A stretch of DNA of 64,000 bases from Aerococcaceae bacterium NML190073. GTDB taxonomy: Bacteria; Bacillota; Bacilli; Lactobacillales; Aerococcaceae. Below are positions 17,130 through 27,621 of this stretch, piece by piece (the first letter of the stretch is position 1; each line of letters starts with the position of its first letter). Under the pieces are notes generated by a model. That model worked only from the letters and a program-made list of their open reading frames with translations. It was not told the origin of the DNA and made no database searches. The stretch is taken from NCBI GenBank assembly GCA_026131555.1, contig JAMXJH010000009.1:1-64000 (forward strand), given 5' to 3'. The position numbers and the translations under genes were made by a program.

Positions 17130-18897
17130 AGAGCATCGCCTCCAATTCTGCTTGTGTTTGTGCCAATTGTTTGAATGCCTCATTGCTTGCAAGCAACTCA
17201 TCAGGCGTTCCTAATTGCGTTTGATAGCCTTGATCCATAAACAACACTTGGTCGGCTTGTAAGACTTGTTTCATTTTGTGCGAGATAAAGATAACAATGG
17301 CATCTTCTGCTGTTAGGCGAATTAAATCAAAGATTGCTTGTTCATTCTCACTGTCAATGCTTGAGGTCATCTCATCAAAAATATACACCGCTCGCTTCGA
17401 CAATAATGCTCGCGCACAAATGATTTGCTGGCGTTGCCCCGGTGATAAGTGCGCACCATTCTCGCCGGCAATCGTGTCCAAACCTTCCGGCAACTCTTGC
17501 ACGAATGTCAAGACACCTTGCAATGCCATCCATTCTTCCACTTCTTGGCGCGAGAAACTCGTCCCCATTACCAAGTTCTCGTAAATGCTGGTGTTGAACA
17601 CATAACTGCTCGGCGACACATAGACAAGCATTTGCGACAAGGATTCCTTCGTTAAATCCATCATCGATTGCTGGTCGAAACGAATCTCCCCCGCTGTCGG
17701 CATTTCATAACCTAATAATAGACGTGCCAACGTTGTTTTGCCACGCCCGCTCTCGCCGGCAATCGCAAAAATGCTCCCCTTCTTCATTACAGCCGAAATG
17801 CCTTGTAAGATTGGCTTTTCTTCATAACTGAAATGAACTTCATGGACACTGACTTGGCTAATTTGCTGTATGCCCTCTGTTTCCGAGTCGGCAACGGTAG
17901 ACTTTTGTAGGGAGGCAAGATCAAGGAAGCCGAAGATTCGGTCCGCCATCTTCGTGTTCATCATCAACAAATGCATGCAGTACCCCAATTCACGAATCGG
18001 CGCAAAAAATTCCGCTGCAATTAACACAAAGAAAACAATATGAAACAACGAAAGTTCCCCTGCAAACCAACTTTGCACAGCAAAGAAACCGGAAACCCCA
18101 ACACCTAAGTACATGACCGCATCCATATAGCCGACAGATTGTAGCTGGAATCGCAACAAATCCATTGTCACTTGCCGAAAATGCTCGGCTTGATCAACGA
18201 AAGATTGCTCGTAACGCTCATCCGCACCATAAGAATAGAGAGTATTCATCCCTTTCAAATCGTCAATGAACAGATTACCGACATCCATATAACTCGCCCA
18301 ATAACGTTGCATAATTTCCTTAGACCGTTTCTGAATGAGCAAGATAGACACCGGAATAAACGGCAAACTCAATAAGAAAATCAGCCCTCCAACAGAGAAA
18401 AGAAAAGCAACAATCGCCAATACGGTCGCACAATTGGCAAAGGCGCGCAACGAAATCATTTTGTAAAGGCTATAATATGTGTCCAGACTGTCAATTCCTT
18501 GCGAAGCAACTGTCAACACATCCGCAACAGATACTTGAGAATCGAACTCCCCTTGACGCTGACGAAACACATCAAAGAATTGATGTTTGAGCTGGTTGCG
18601 CGCATATTGCGAAGCAACACCTTGATAGTTGCGCGCCAAAAGCGCCACCGTGAAACCAATTATATTTAGAACCGCCAACTGCATAATAAATAACGGCACC
18701 TGAACTGCTTGCTTGTGATAAAATTGCGCCAACGCCTGTGCAATCAACGCAAACGACAAAATTCGCATTACAAATTGTATCCACGCTAAGAAGCTGGCAA
18801 TTTGCAAAGTGCGTTGATGTGGACCGAGCAACCGGTTCAAACGCCCACGCAACGCTTTGCGCCGCTCTCTTGTAATCTTCTGTTGATTCTGTGTCAT
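17119..18897 (-). CDS. ABC transporter, fused permease and ATPase (first subunit)
   Basis: A 592-aa half-transporter with an N-terminal membrane domain (about 30-320) and a C-terminal ATPase: Walker A G-E-S-G-R-G-K-T, signature L-S-P-G-Q-R-Q (P in place of the usual G) and Walker B V-Y-I-F-D-E-M, where M replaces the usual P after the catalytic E. The start at 18897 follows AGGTGG; a GTG five codons upstream is less likely. It is the first gene of the operon with 15441-17129 and the S component, behind a TTGACA promoter. The variant signature motif suggests an asymmetric heterodimer. Confidence 0.88.
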   Translation of the reverse strand: MTQNQQKITRERRKALRGRLNRLLGPHQRTLQIASFLAWIQFVMRILSFALIAQALAQFYHKQAVQVPLFIMQLAVLNIIGFTVALLARNYQGVASQYARNQLKHQFFDVFRQRQGEFDSQVSVADVLTVASQGIDSLDTYYSLYKMISLRAFANCATVLAIVAFLFSVGGLIFLLSLPFIPVSILLIQKRSKEIMQRYWASYMDVGNLFIDDLKGMNTLYSYGADERYEQSFVDQAEHFRQVTMDLLRFQLQSVGYMDAVMYLGVGVSGFFAVQSWFAGELSLFHIVFFVLIAAEFFAPIRELGYCMHLLMMNTKMADRIFGFLDLASLQKSTVADSETEGIQQISQVSVHEVHFSYEEKPILQGISAVMKKGSIFAIAGESGRGKTTLARLLLGYEMPTAGEIRFDQQSMMDLTKESLSQMLVYVSPSSYVFNTSIYENLVMGTSFSRQEVEEWMALQGVLTFVQELPEGLDTIAGENGAHLSPGQRQQIICARALLSKRAVYIFDEMTSSIDSENEQAIFDLIRLTAEDAIVIFISHKMKQVLQADQVLFMDQGYQTQLGTPDELLASNEAFKQLAQTQAELEAMLYVN

Positions 18898-18929
18898 AAA
18901 TCCACCTCTCACTCATTGAAATCCCCTTC

Positions 18930-18959
18930 ATTATCCAAGAGATAATCCACCTTTGTCAA
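18930..18959 (-). promoter_or_regulatory. Promoter of the ABC/S-component operon
   Basis: On the minus strand TTGACA (18954-18959), 18 bases and GATAAT (18930-18935), about 33 bases before the start at 18897. Confidence 0.6.
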
Positions 18960-19003
18960 TGTATCACCGCTAAGTTGGAATTGTTACAATCTGTTTTTCC
19001 ACG

Positions 19004-19038
19004 CAAAAAACACCCCAATCACACACGTGACTAAGGTG
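19004..19038 (-). terminator. ftsX terminator
   Basis: On the minus strand a 13-bp stem (with G-U pairs) and a GTGT loop (19009-19038) is followed by six T, 14 bases after the ftsX stop. Confidence 0.85.
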
Positions 19039-19051
19039 TCTGTCAATTCTT

Positions 19052-19942
19052 CTAAATCTTCAAAAATTTTCGTGTCGAACGTCTTGCACCGAGCATACCG
19101 AGCGCAATGCCGACAATCAATAGCAAGCTGCCAATTAAGGCAAAGAGCGGATACGTCGGCAACAAGACAAGATTGTTAATCCCTAACATTCTGCCGGCTG
19201 CTTCCTGCAACCAATAGTACACGCCGTAAAGCGCACCGAACGCCACACCTGCCCCAATCAAACCGATGAACGCTCCTTCCACACCGAACGGAGCACGGAT
19301 GAAGCCGTTTGTCGCTCCCACCAGTCGCATAATTTCAATCTCCGTCTGCCGTGCAAAAATAGTCAGACGAATCGTGTTGGAAATGAGCATTACCGCAATC
19401 ACCGTAAAGATGGTCGCAATAATCGCAATCACATAGCGAACGGCATCAACGGCATTGATGATGTTTTTGGCGTCAAGACTGCCGTAATTCGCTTCAGATA
19501 CATAGGTTAATTTGCTGACAGCATCAGCAACTGCTTGAATATTATCTGTCTTATCAACATCCACCACGAACACATTGCGCAACGGATTGGCATCGCCTTG
19601 GAACAATTCAAATTCACTTCCGTAATACTTAATCGTATCCTCTAATTCCTGATCCTTTGTACGGTAGGTAATATTCACAACATGAGGAATTTTCTCGATT
19701 TCCGCCTTTGTCTTCGCTTCGTCCTGTTCATTGGCAGCAATATCCAAATACGCTCGCACTTGAATCGTTTGCTCGATTTCGGTTGTCACTTTTTGGACAT
19801 TGGTCAAAATGACGACTAAACTTCCAATCATGAAGAGCGTCAGTGCCATCGTAAAAATTGATGCCAATGTCATCCAACCGTTTCGGAAAAGATGACGAAA
19901 ACCGTCACGAATATGGCGAAAGAAGTTTCTAATGACTCTCAT
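19052..19942 (-). CDS. ftsX: Cell division protein FtsX
   Basis: The membrane subunit of FtsEX, which couples the division machinery to activation of peptidoglycan hydrolases. A cytoplasmic N-terminus and first helix (about 20-45) precede an extracellular loop of about 110 residues and three C-terminal helices of the FtsX permease domain; 296 residues is typical. The ATG at 19942 overlaps the end of ftsE by 14 bases, translationally coupled. It is the last gene of prfB-ftsE-ftsX. Confidence 0.95.
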   Translation of the reverse strand: MRVIRNFFRHIRDGFRHLFRNGWMTLASIFTMALTLFMIGSLVVILTNVQKVTTEIEQTIQVRAYLDIAANEQDEAKTKAEIEKIPHVVNITYRTKDQELEDTIKYYGSEFELFQGDANPLRNVFVVDVDKTDNIQAVADAVSKLTYVSEANYGSLDAKNIINAVDAVRYVIAIIATIFTVIAVMLISNTIRLTIFARQTEIEIMRLVGATNGFIRAPFGVEGAFIGLIGAGVAFGALYGVYYWLQEAAGRMLGINNLVLLPTYPLFALIGSLLLIVGIALGMLGARRSTRKFLKI

Positions 19943-20615
19943 GGTAACCTCCTTTATATTCGTCAGCAACCACTCTGCCCGCATCCAAGCGCAAGACACG
20001 ATGTTTGAACTGGTCTACTAATTTATCATTATGTGTTCCCATCAGAATTGTTGTCCCACTTTGGTTAATATTCTCTAAAACACGTTGAATGCCTAGTGCC
20101 GTTTCCGGGTCTAAGTTACCTGTCGGCTCATCGGCAATCAGAATGGTCGGTTTGTTCGCAATGGCGCGCGCAATCGCAATCCGCTGCTGTTCCCCGCCCG
20201 AAAGTTCATTTGGATACTGGTGAATTTTGTGGCGTAAACCGACTAAATCCAGGACTTCCATGACACGCTTCTTAATTTCACGTCCGCTTTTGCCTGTTAC
20301 TTCCAGCGCATAAGCCACGTTCTCATAAACATTAAGCTTCGGCAATAGTTTGAAATCTTGGAAAACAACGCCAACGCTGCGGCGCAATTTAGGAATTTGA
20401 CGATTCTTAATGTTCGTTACTTCAAATGCGCCTACCTTAATACGACCTGTGTCCGCTTCTTCTTCACGGTTCAACAATTTCATCAAGGTTGACTTCCCCG
20501 AACCGCTCGGTCCGATTAAATAAACGAACTCCCCTTGTTCAATTCTTAGCGAAACATTATTAACTGCGACAATGCCGTTATCATAACGTTTCGTGACATT
20601 ACTTAATATAATCAC
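19929..20615 (-). CDS. ftsE: Cell division ATP-binding protein FtsE
   Basis: The ATPase of FtsEX. Walker [10 protein letters not shown] (35-43), signature L-S-G-G-E-Q-Q-R and Walker [12 protein letters not shown] are all intact; 228 residues. It starts with GTG at 20615 after AAGGTGA. It lies downstream of prfB with a 77-base gap and before ftsX, the usual Firmicute order. Confidence 0.96.
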   Translation of the reverse strand: MIILSNVTKRYDNGIVAVNNVSLRIEQGEFVYLIGPSGSGKSTLMKLLNREEEADTGRIKVGAFEVTNIKNRQIPKLRRSVGVVFQDFKLLPKLNVYENVAYALEVTGKSGREIKKRVMEVLDLVGLRHKIHQYPNELSGGEQQRIAIARAIANKPTILIADEPTGNLDPETALGIQRVLENINQSGTTILMGTHNDKLVDQFKHRVLRLDAGRVVADEYKGGYHESH

Positions 20616-20692
20616 TTGCTCACCTTCTTTTAATATGAATTGTTGTCTTCATTATCTTATCATAATTGAGTATGGGATATATCTCAACTCAG

Positions 20693-21809
20693 TTAAGCTT
20701 GTGTATCATCTTGAATGAGCCATTTCAAATACGCATCAATAAACCCGGTAATATCGCCGTCCATTACCGCTTGAGTATTGCCAACTTCGTAGTTCGTTCG
20801 ATGGTCCTTAACCATCGAGTAAGGATGAAACACATAGGAACGGATTTGCGAACCCCATGCGATATCTTTTTGTTCGCCTTTAATCGCCGCAAGTTCCTTC
20901 GCTTTGTTTGCTTCTTCTAATTGATATAATTTAGCTTTCAACATATTCATCGCCAAATCACGGTTCTGGAATTGCGAACGTTGCGACTGGCTTTGTGTCA
21001 CAATTCCTGTCGGAATGTGAGTAATTCGGATGGCGGATGACGTTTTGTTAATGTGCTGTCCGCCAGCACCACTCGCACGGTAAGTATCAATGCGCAAATC
21101 ATCCGGATTGATTTCAATTTCAATCGTGTCATCCAACATCGGTGTGACTTCCACTGACGCAAAAGATGTGTGGCGACGACTATTTGAATCGAACGGTGAG
21201 ATTCTCACTAAACGGTGTACACCTTTTTCTGATTTGAGGTAGCCGTAGGCATTGTGTCCTTCAATCTCGAGCGTGACGCTCTTAATTCCGGCTTCTTCTC
21301 CGTCTTGATAGTCAACCATCGTAACTTTGAAGCCGTTTTTGTCCGCCCAACGCTGATACATCCGTAGCAGCATACTGCCCCAGTCTTGTGATTCCGTACC
21401 ACCGGCACCCGGATGAATTTCCAAAATCGCACTATTGGCATCGTGAGGTCCTGACAAAAGCAACTTCAGCTGGTAAGTGTCAATCGCTTGCTTCAGCGCA
21501 TTTGCTTGTGCCACCGCTTCTTGATACATGTCCTCATCTTGAGATTCCTCATAGAGTTCGAGTGCCATCTCTATTTCTTCCAGTTGATGTGTCAAATCGT
21601 GAATCGTCTGATACGTCGATTTCGCTACATTCAGTTGTGCAATAATCTTTTGCGCCTGTTCATTATCATCCCAGAAATTCGGCATGCCCATCTGATGTTC
21701 ATAATCCGCAATATCTGCTTCCAAAGCCTCTAAGTCAAAGAGACCCCCTGAAGCTTGTTAATTGCGCGTGCGCTTGTTCAATAAATTGCTTTAACTCATA
21801 TAATTCCAT
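20693..21809 (-). CDS. prfB: Peptide chain release factor 2 (programmed +1 frameshift)
   Basis: RF2 recognises UGA/UAA and triggers peptide release. The gene starts at ATG 21809 and reads 24 codons to an in-frame TGA (21735-21737). The recoding signal is canonical: a Shine-Dalgarno-like AGGGGG (21744-21749), three bases, then CTT-TGA-C; slippage by +1 at CTT continues as L-D-L-E-A-L and yields a 371-aa product. The S-P-F codon-recognition motif and the G-G-Q peptidyl-hydrolysis motif (S-G-A-G-G-Q-H) are present. The shift is autoregulatory: low RF2 favours it. The gene leads into ftsE-ftsX and has its own promoter (21897-21925). Confidence 0.96.
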
Positions 21810-21896
21810 AATTGTTACTCCTTCATCTCTCATCAAACAAAAAAATTCTCCGCCAAAAGTGCGATTATCTGCCGACCTTTCTTGGCTACTCTTTGT

Positions 21897-21925
21897 ATTG
21901 TAGCACGACTCCCTTTGGACAACAA
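21897..21925 (-). promoter_or_regulatory. prfB promoter
   Basis: On the minus strand TTGTTG (21920-21925), 17 bases, and an extended -10 TGC-TACAAT (-10 at 21897-21902), about 88 bases before the prfB start. Confidence 0.6.
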
Positions 21926-21994
21926 ATAGATACTATCGGCGAGTAGAAAGTATTGCTTTCTTTCATTCTATCACACACAAGCAAATTATTAAGC

Positions 21995-22223
21995 AAAAAA
22001 AAGAGCTAGCCGAAGCTAGCCCCTTTAAGTATCCGATAGTGCCGTTTGCTTATATAGTTGTTTTGAACCCGCATGTTTAAGCAGGTGGGCTCCTCATTCA
22101 CAATGTCTGACTTCCAAGTGAAAAGGCCTGTCATAGTTACGAATGTCTGGATCCCGATTATATATAGAAAAATGTTCGGTCAACACAGTGTATATATAAC
22201 GAACACCTCAGAAAACTTCTTGT
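21995..22223 (-). ncRNA. ssrS: 6S RNA
   Basis: A transcript of about 210-230 nt on the minus strand between its own promoter and terminator. The ends form a closing stem like that of 6S RNA: TCTGA pairs with TCGGA, GTG with CAC, and CGTT with AACG; the 5' part TCTGAGGTGTTCG resembles the E. coli 6S segment UCUGAGAUGUUCG, and the 3' part holds GGCACTATCGGA. The middle is a long, mostly paired rod with A/T-rich bubbles. It ends in a GCTAGC/GCTAGC hairpin with a TTCG loop (22005-22020) and eight T. 6S RNA binds sigma-A RNA polymerase holoenzyme and lowers transcription in stationary phase. No reading frame is present. The 5' end is inferred from the promoter. Confidence 0.78.
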
Positions 22224-22229
22224 AAGCTT

Positions 22230-22257
22230 ATTATAGCACGCCCGATTCAAAATGCAA
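22230..22257 (-). promoter_or_regulatory. 6S RNA promoter
   Basis: On the minus strand TTGCAT (22252-22257), 16 bases and an extended -10 TGC-TATAAT (-10 at 22230-22235). It lies directly behind the stop of the M16 gene at 22275. Confidence 0.7.
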
Positions 22258-22274
22258 GCGTTTTTCTAAGAAAA

Positions 22275-25169
22275 TCAGTATAAGTCGTACACGATATCGA
22301 AGAGATCCGCTTCGGCGTCAATCTTAGCCTTGTTGCCGATTACGACCGTTGTCGCATCATTAAGTGCCTGCTGATAAGCTTGACTGAGCAATGCCAAATC
22401 GCGAGAAGTTGTCGCCAACACATCACGTTTGAGCTGCTCGATCTCTTGCGTGGTCGTACCCGTATGCAGCATCGCAAATGCCTTAAATCCTTTATCTGCT
22501 GCCGAAATAGGCTGTTCCAAATCACTCATGACACCAATCATGTACTTTGTTTCTTCCGAAGTCGATAGGTTAATATCGCTAATATATTCCGGCAATCGTT
22601 CATACACTGCCAACGTTTCACGAATATTCGGGTCACGATATGAACCTAGCAATACTTCCCCATTGCGCTTATGTGCAAAAAATGAGCCATACGCTCCACC
22701 TTTCACACGAATATTGTTCCATAAATAATCCAGACGCACAATGGAACTTAATACTTGGTTCACACCACTATACGTCAAACTGCCACGCGCATCTGTTGCC
22801 AAAGCAACATAATTGACATCTTGTGCGGTCACAAAAGCTTCACGTGCGCGCGTTCCTGCGGATATTTCGACAGGTTCTGCCAACGGTTCGTCAGGCATTG
22901 TTGCGAATATTTGCTCCAACACGTGTTTTACCTGTGCCGCACGTTCTGCACCCCCTATATAAAGAGCGTTGAGTCGACGTTTATTCCATAATTTCTTCAT
23001 CAGTTGCTCCAGTCGCTCAACTACCTCACGCACACCGTCTTCTTTCAAGAAATCACGAATTTTTTTGAGATGATTGAATTGGTCAATACCCGCTACCAAT
23101 TCATTCATCTTATAAAATGGACTCAATTGGCTGAGCGCACGGTTAATCGCAAGCGCATGGGCACTATAATTGATTGCTTGCTCAAAGTTCGCAATTGCAC
23201 GTTGAACAACGGCTAACAAGTCTACCGACGAATCAAACTGCGTTCCCGACAAAATGCAATGCATCAATTCCAACAAGCGCTCAAATGAGTTTTCCAACGC
23301 TTTGCCATGCAATACAAAATATGGTGTAATCTTCCCTTGCTGGTCTTCGTACAGCGACACCTTGCCGTGAATGCCACCTGTATGCAAATCAATTTGTGTT
23401 TGCAAATCCGCAATATCATAAGCAGAGGTTGGTAATTTCGTAAATAATAGACTCAAATAATTCAGCCACAAATAATCTTCTTCCGCAAAATCTTGCACAT
23501 CGAAATACAAGCCGACGTAATCAATTCCGGAGGTAAATTGCTCTGCATGATAGAAAGTAGTGTCCGCAAATAAAGATTCTTTCTTCAATGGATAATGTTC
23601 GACTTCCGTTGTCAAATCCTCGCGCGTTAAACTTGGAATTTTGGCAAGGTCTGCCGGATTATCCGGTGTTTCTTGGCGCATAATTAAGGCTTGTGTTGTG
23701 TCGACTATCTCAGAGAGTTGTTCCGGCGACAAGCTTGCTTTGTATGCCTGTAATGCCGCATGCAATTCTGCTTCAATAGCGTCATTTTTACCCGGTTCGG
23801 CAACCAATGTAATGTCCACATACCTTGGATTATTGAGCAACTTCCGTTCAATCAACTGTTCGAAATACCCTTCCTTAGCCAGTTCTGCTAATTGACTTAA
23901 GGGAGCATTAAATTCCAACGGTGTAAACGGCGACTTGCCATATAGCCATGTCTGTAAAACATTAATACCGTACAATACGCCGCGAGGATTGCTTTCCGAA
24001 ATGACAGATTCGCGCAACTTGAACGTGTATTTATTCAAACTCGCTGCAATTCTATCTTGGTTAAGTCCCGTCTGAACAAGGTGACGCAACGTATCTTCTA
24101 CAACTTCTTTGAAACGCGACATCTTATCCGCAGATGAATATTTCGCAATAATCGACAATGCATACGGGAAGCCTAATTCGTCTAAAGAACTTGTAATATC
24201 GCCTCCGATTTCCGCTTCAATCAAAGCTTTTTTCAATGGCGCTTGATTATTTCCCATCAGAATATCAAGCAATATTTTGAGCCCGTAATAATCTAAAATA
24301 TCATTCGCCTCGGCAACGTGCCATGCGAGTGTTAAGTAATCCTTGTCTGTCGGCGAATCTCCGGCTGCCAGCGAGTAGGTTTCCTGATAAGAACCGGTAA
24401 CCCCGTCTGTTAATGCCAATGTCAAATCGACGGCTTCGCCTTTTTTGTCCACCTTGGCAAAATATTCCTCCAACAAGTTAAAGGCAATGTCCGCATCCAA
24501 ATCACCATACAAAATTGTCAGGGAATTAGTCGGGTGATAATAACGTTGATGAAACGCTAGAAATTCTTCTTGCGTTAGTGAAGGGATTGCCGAAGATAGT
24601 CCGCCGGAATCGAAACTATAGGTTGTATTCGGGTACAAATGATGTGCGATACTCTTCATCAATTGGCGTTCAGGCGATGCATTCGCCCCTTTCATCTCAT
24701 TGTAGACCACACCTTTATAAATTAAGTCATCTTCGAGGTTTTCCAAATGATAGTGCCAACCTTCTTGTTGCAAAATTTGCGGGTTGTCATAGATTTTCGG
24801 CTGAAAAACTGCATCTAAATAAACGGTCATTAAGTTAGTGAAATCTTTCTGATTAGTAGACGCCACCGGATATAATGTCTTATCGGGATATGTCATCGCA
24901 TTCACAAATGTATTCAATGACCCTTTCAACAATTCAACGAAAGGCTCCTTTGAAGGAAATTTCTGCGAGCCGTTCAAAACGGAATGTTCCAAGATATGTG
25001 CAATACCATTATCATTGTACGGCGGCGTACGGAAAGCAATTGTAAACGCCTTGTTGATATCATCATTGATTAGGTGCAAGACTTGCGCGCCTGTTTCAAC
25101 GTGCTCATATAATTTACCCAACGATTGAATGTCCGGCAATTCACGTGCTTCTAATAATTTAAATGTCAT
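22275..25169 (-). CDS. M16C family zinc metallopeptidase (presequence-protease-like)
   Basis: A large cytoplasmic peptidase of the insulinase/PreP clan, degrading peptides inside a closed chamber. The inverted zinc motif H-x-x-E-H is at 58-62 (A-H-I-L-E-H), with the second ligand glutamate expected in the V-Y-N-E-M-K-G segment near 130. The M16C-associated domain follows in the middle and an inactive homologous half occupies the C-terminus; 964 residues is normal. It starts at ATG 25169 after AAGGAGG and is a separate unit, followed directly by the 6S RNA gene. Confidence 0.93.
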   Translation of the reverse strand: MTFKLLEARELPDIQSLGKLYEHVETGAQVLHLINDDINKAFTIAFRTPPYNDNGIAHILEHSVLNGSQKFPSKEPFVELLKGSLNTFVNAMTYPDKTLYPVASTNQKDFTNLMTVYLDAVFQPKIYDNPQILQQEGWHYHLENLEDDLIYKGVVYNEMKGANASPERQLMKSIAHHLYPNTTYSFDSGGLSSAIPSLTQEEFLAFHQRYYHPTNSLTILYGDLDADIAFNLLEEYFAKVDKKGEAVDLTLALTDGVTGSYQETYSLAAGDSPTDKDYLTLAWHVAEANDILDYYGLKILLDILMGNNQAPLKKALIEAEIGGDITSSLDELGFPYALSIIAKYSSADKMSRFKEVVEDTLRHLVQTGLNQDRIAASLNKYTFKLRESVISESNPRGVLYGINVLQTWLYGKSPFTPLEFNAPLSQLAELAKEGYFEQLIERKLLNNPRYVDITLVAEPGKNDAIEAELHAALQAYKASLSPEQLSEIVDTTQALIMRQETPDNPADLAKIPSLTREDLTTEVEHYPLKKESLFADTTFYHAEQFTSGIDYVGLYFDVQDFAEEDYLWLNYLSLLFTKLPTSAYDIADLQTQIDLHTGGIHGKVSLYEDQQGKITPYFVLHGKALENSFERLLELMHCILSGTQFDSSVDLLAVVQRAIANFEQAINYSAHALAINRALSQLSPFYKMNELVAGIDQFNHLKKIRDFLKEDGVREVVERLEQLMKKLWNKRRLNALYIGGAERAAQVKHVLEQIFATMPDEPLAEPVEISAGTRAREAFVTAQDVNYVALATDARGSLTYSGVNQVLSSIVRLDYLWNNIRVKGGAYGSFFAHKRNGEVLLGSYRDPNIRETLAVYERLPEYISDINLSTSEETKYMIGVMSDLEQPISAADKGFKAFAMLHTGTTTQEIEQLKRDVLATTSRDLALLSQAYQQALNDATTVVIGNKAKIDAEADLFDIVYDLY

Positions 25170-25234
25170 GTTCTTTCCTCCTTTAATTATCTTGTCTTTA
25201 TTCTACTGGATTGCCGTGCGCATGTAAACCTTCA

Positions 25235-25269
25235 CAAAAAAGTCGGAACGCCTCTGAAGACGTTCCGAC
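25235..25269 (-). terminator. Terminator after the rhodanese gene
   Basis: On the minus strand a 9-bp stem (GTCGGAACG and complement, 25242-25269) followed by six T. Confidence 0.85.
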
Positions 25270-25318
25270 ACTTTATAAATGCTGAAATAAATCCTGACAA
25301 ATCATGATAGTCAAAAAA

Positions 25319-25621
25319 CTAACAGCCGCACTCCACATCGCCGGTCCATTGGCTCATGCCGCCCTCAACATTAATGACGTCAAAGCCTTTTTGAGCGAGT
25401 AAGGTACAGGCTCTTTGTGAAGTGGAACCACGTTGGCAAATCACATGGTAGGTTGTAGATGGGTCAAGCTTTGAGCTGGTGGTTTCCAATTCGCTGAAGG
25501 GCATATTTACAGCATGTGCAACATGCCCTTCCTCGTACATTGCTTGCCCTCGTACATCAATAATGTTAATTGTGCCTTCACAACATTGTTGAAATTCTTT
25601 CATCGAAATTGTTTGAAACAT
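25319..25621 (-). CDS. Single-domain rhodanese-like sulfurtransferase
   Basis: A 100-aa protein consisting of one rhodanese domain. The D-V-R (22-24), G-H-V-x-x-A-x-N-M-P (32-41) and active-site loop I-C-Q-R-G-S-T-S-Q (C62) are present, so it can carry a persulfide; the last residues C-G-C add further cysteines. The partner is unknown. It lies 12 bases after the GNAT gene and shares its transcript. Confidence 0.9.
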   Translation of the reverse strand: MFQTISMKEFQQCCEGTINIIDVRGQAMYEEGHVAHAVNMPFSELETTSSKLDPSTTYHVICQRGSTSQRACTLLAQKGFDVINVEGGMSQWTGDVECGC

Positions 25622-25633
25622 CGGTTGACTCCT

Positions 25634-25909
25634 TTATGCTTTTATGTCTGCGTACTTCGGATTTTCTTCAAATCTTTTGACGATAAACGAACAGGTCGGG
25701 CGAATTTTTTTGCCTTCAGCGCGCATCGCTTCGACAAGCGCATCTAACAGTTTGTCGGCGACGCCTTGACCGCGTAATGACGGATCGACATATGTGTGAT
25801 TTCCTTCGACAATATTAGGGTCATCCGTTGGCGCATAGGTAATTTCCGCAATCATTTCATGCGCGTCATCATATAAGACAAAGCCATTTGCTTCTCTTGT
25901 AAATTCCAT
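25634..25909 (-). CDS. Small GNAT-like N-acetyltransferase (YidJ/Gcn5-related)
   Basis: A 91-aa minimal acetyltransferase-like protein of the N-acetyltransferase_2 type: the acetyl-CoA loop R-G-Q-G-V-A (about 46-51) follows H-T-Y-V-D-P-S-L and precedes the helix D-K-L-L-D-A-L. A P-T-C-S-F segment near 70 is typical of this short group. The substrate is unknown. It begins after AGAGGAG and precedes the rhodanese gene. Confidence 0.85.
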   Translation of the reverse strand: MEFTREANGFVLYDDAHEMIAEITYAPTDDPNIVEGNHTYVDPSLRGQGVADKLLDALVEAMRAEGKKIRPTCSFIVKRFEENPKYADIKA

Positions 25910-25994
25910 TCACATCACTCCTCTAGTTTGCTGGCTTTATTCTATCATGAAGTGGTGGCGCTTCCTATCAAGTTGCTCACAAATTTGGACAATT

Positions 25995-26020
25995 AAAAAG
26001 CCTGTGAGGTCACAGGCTTT
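25995..26020. terminator. lysS terminator
   Basis: An 11-bp perfect stem (AAAGCCTGTGA and complement, 25997-26020) with a 2-base loop, 14 bases after the lysS stop. The minus-strand side continues TTTTTAATT. Confidence 0.8.
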
Positions 26021-26033
26021 CAATCATTTCAGC

Positions 26034-27587
<1,554 letters not shown>

Positions 27588-27621
27588 TTATTCTAACGCA
27601 TTCCTGTCAAAAAGTCATGGC

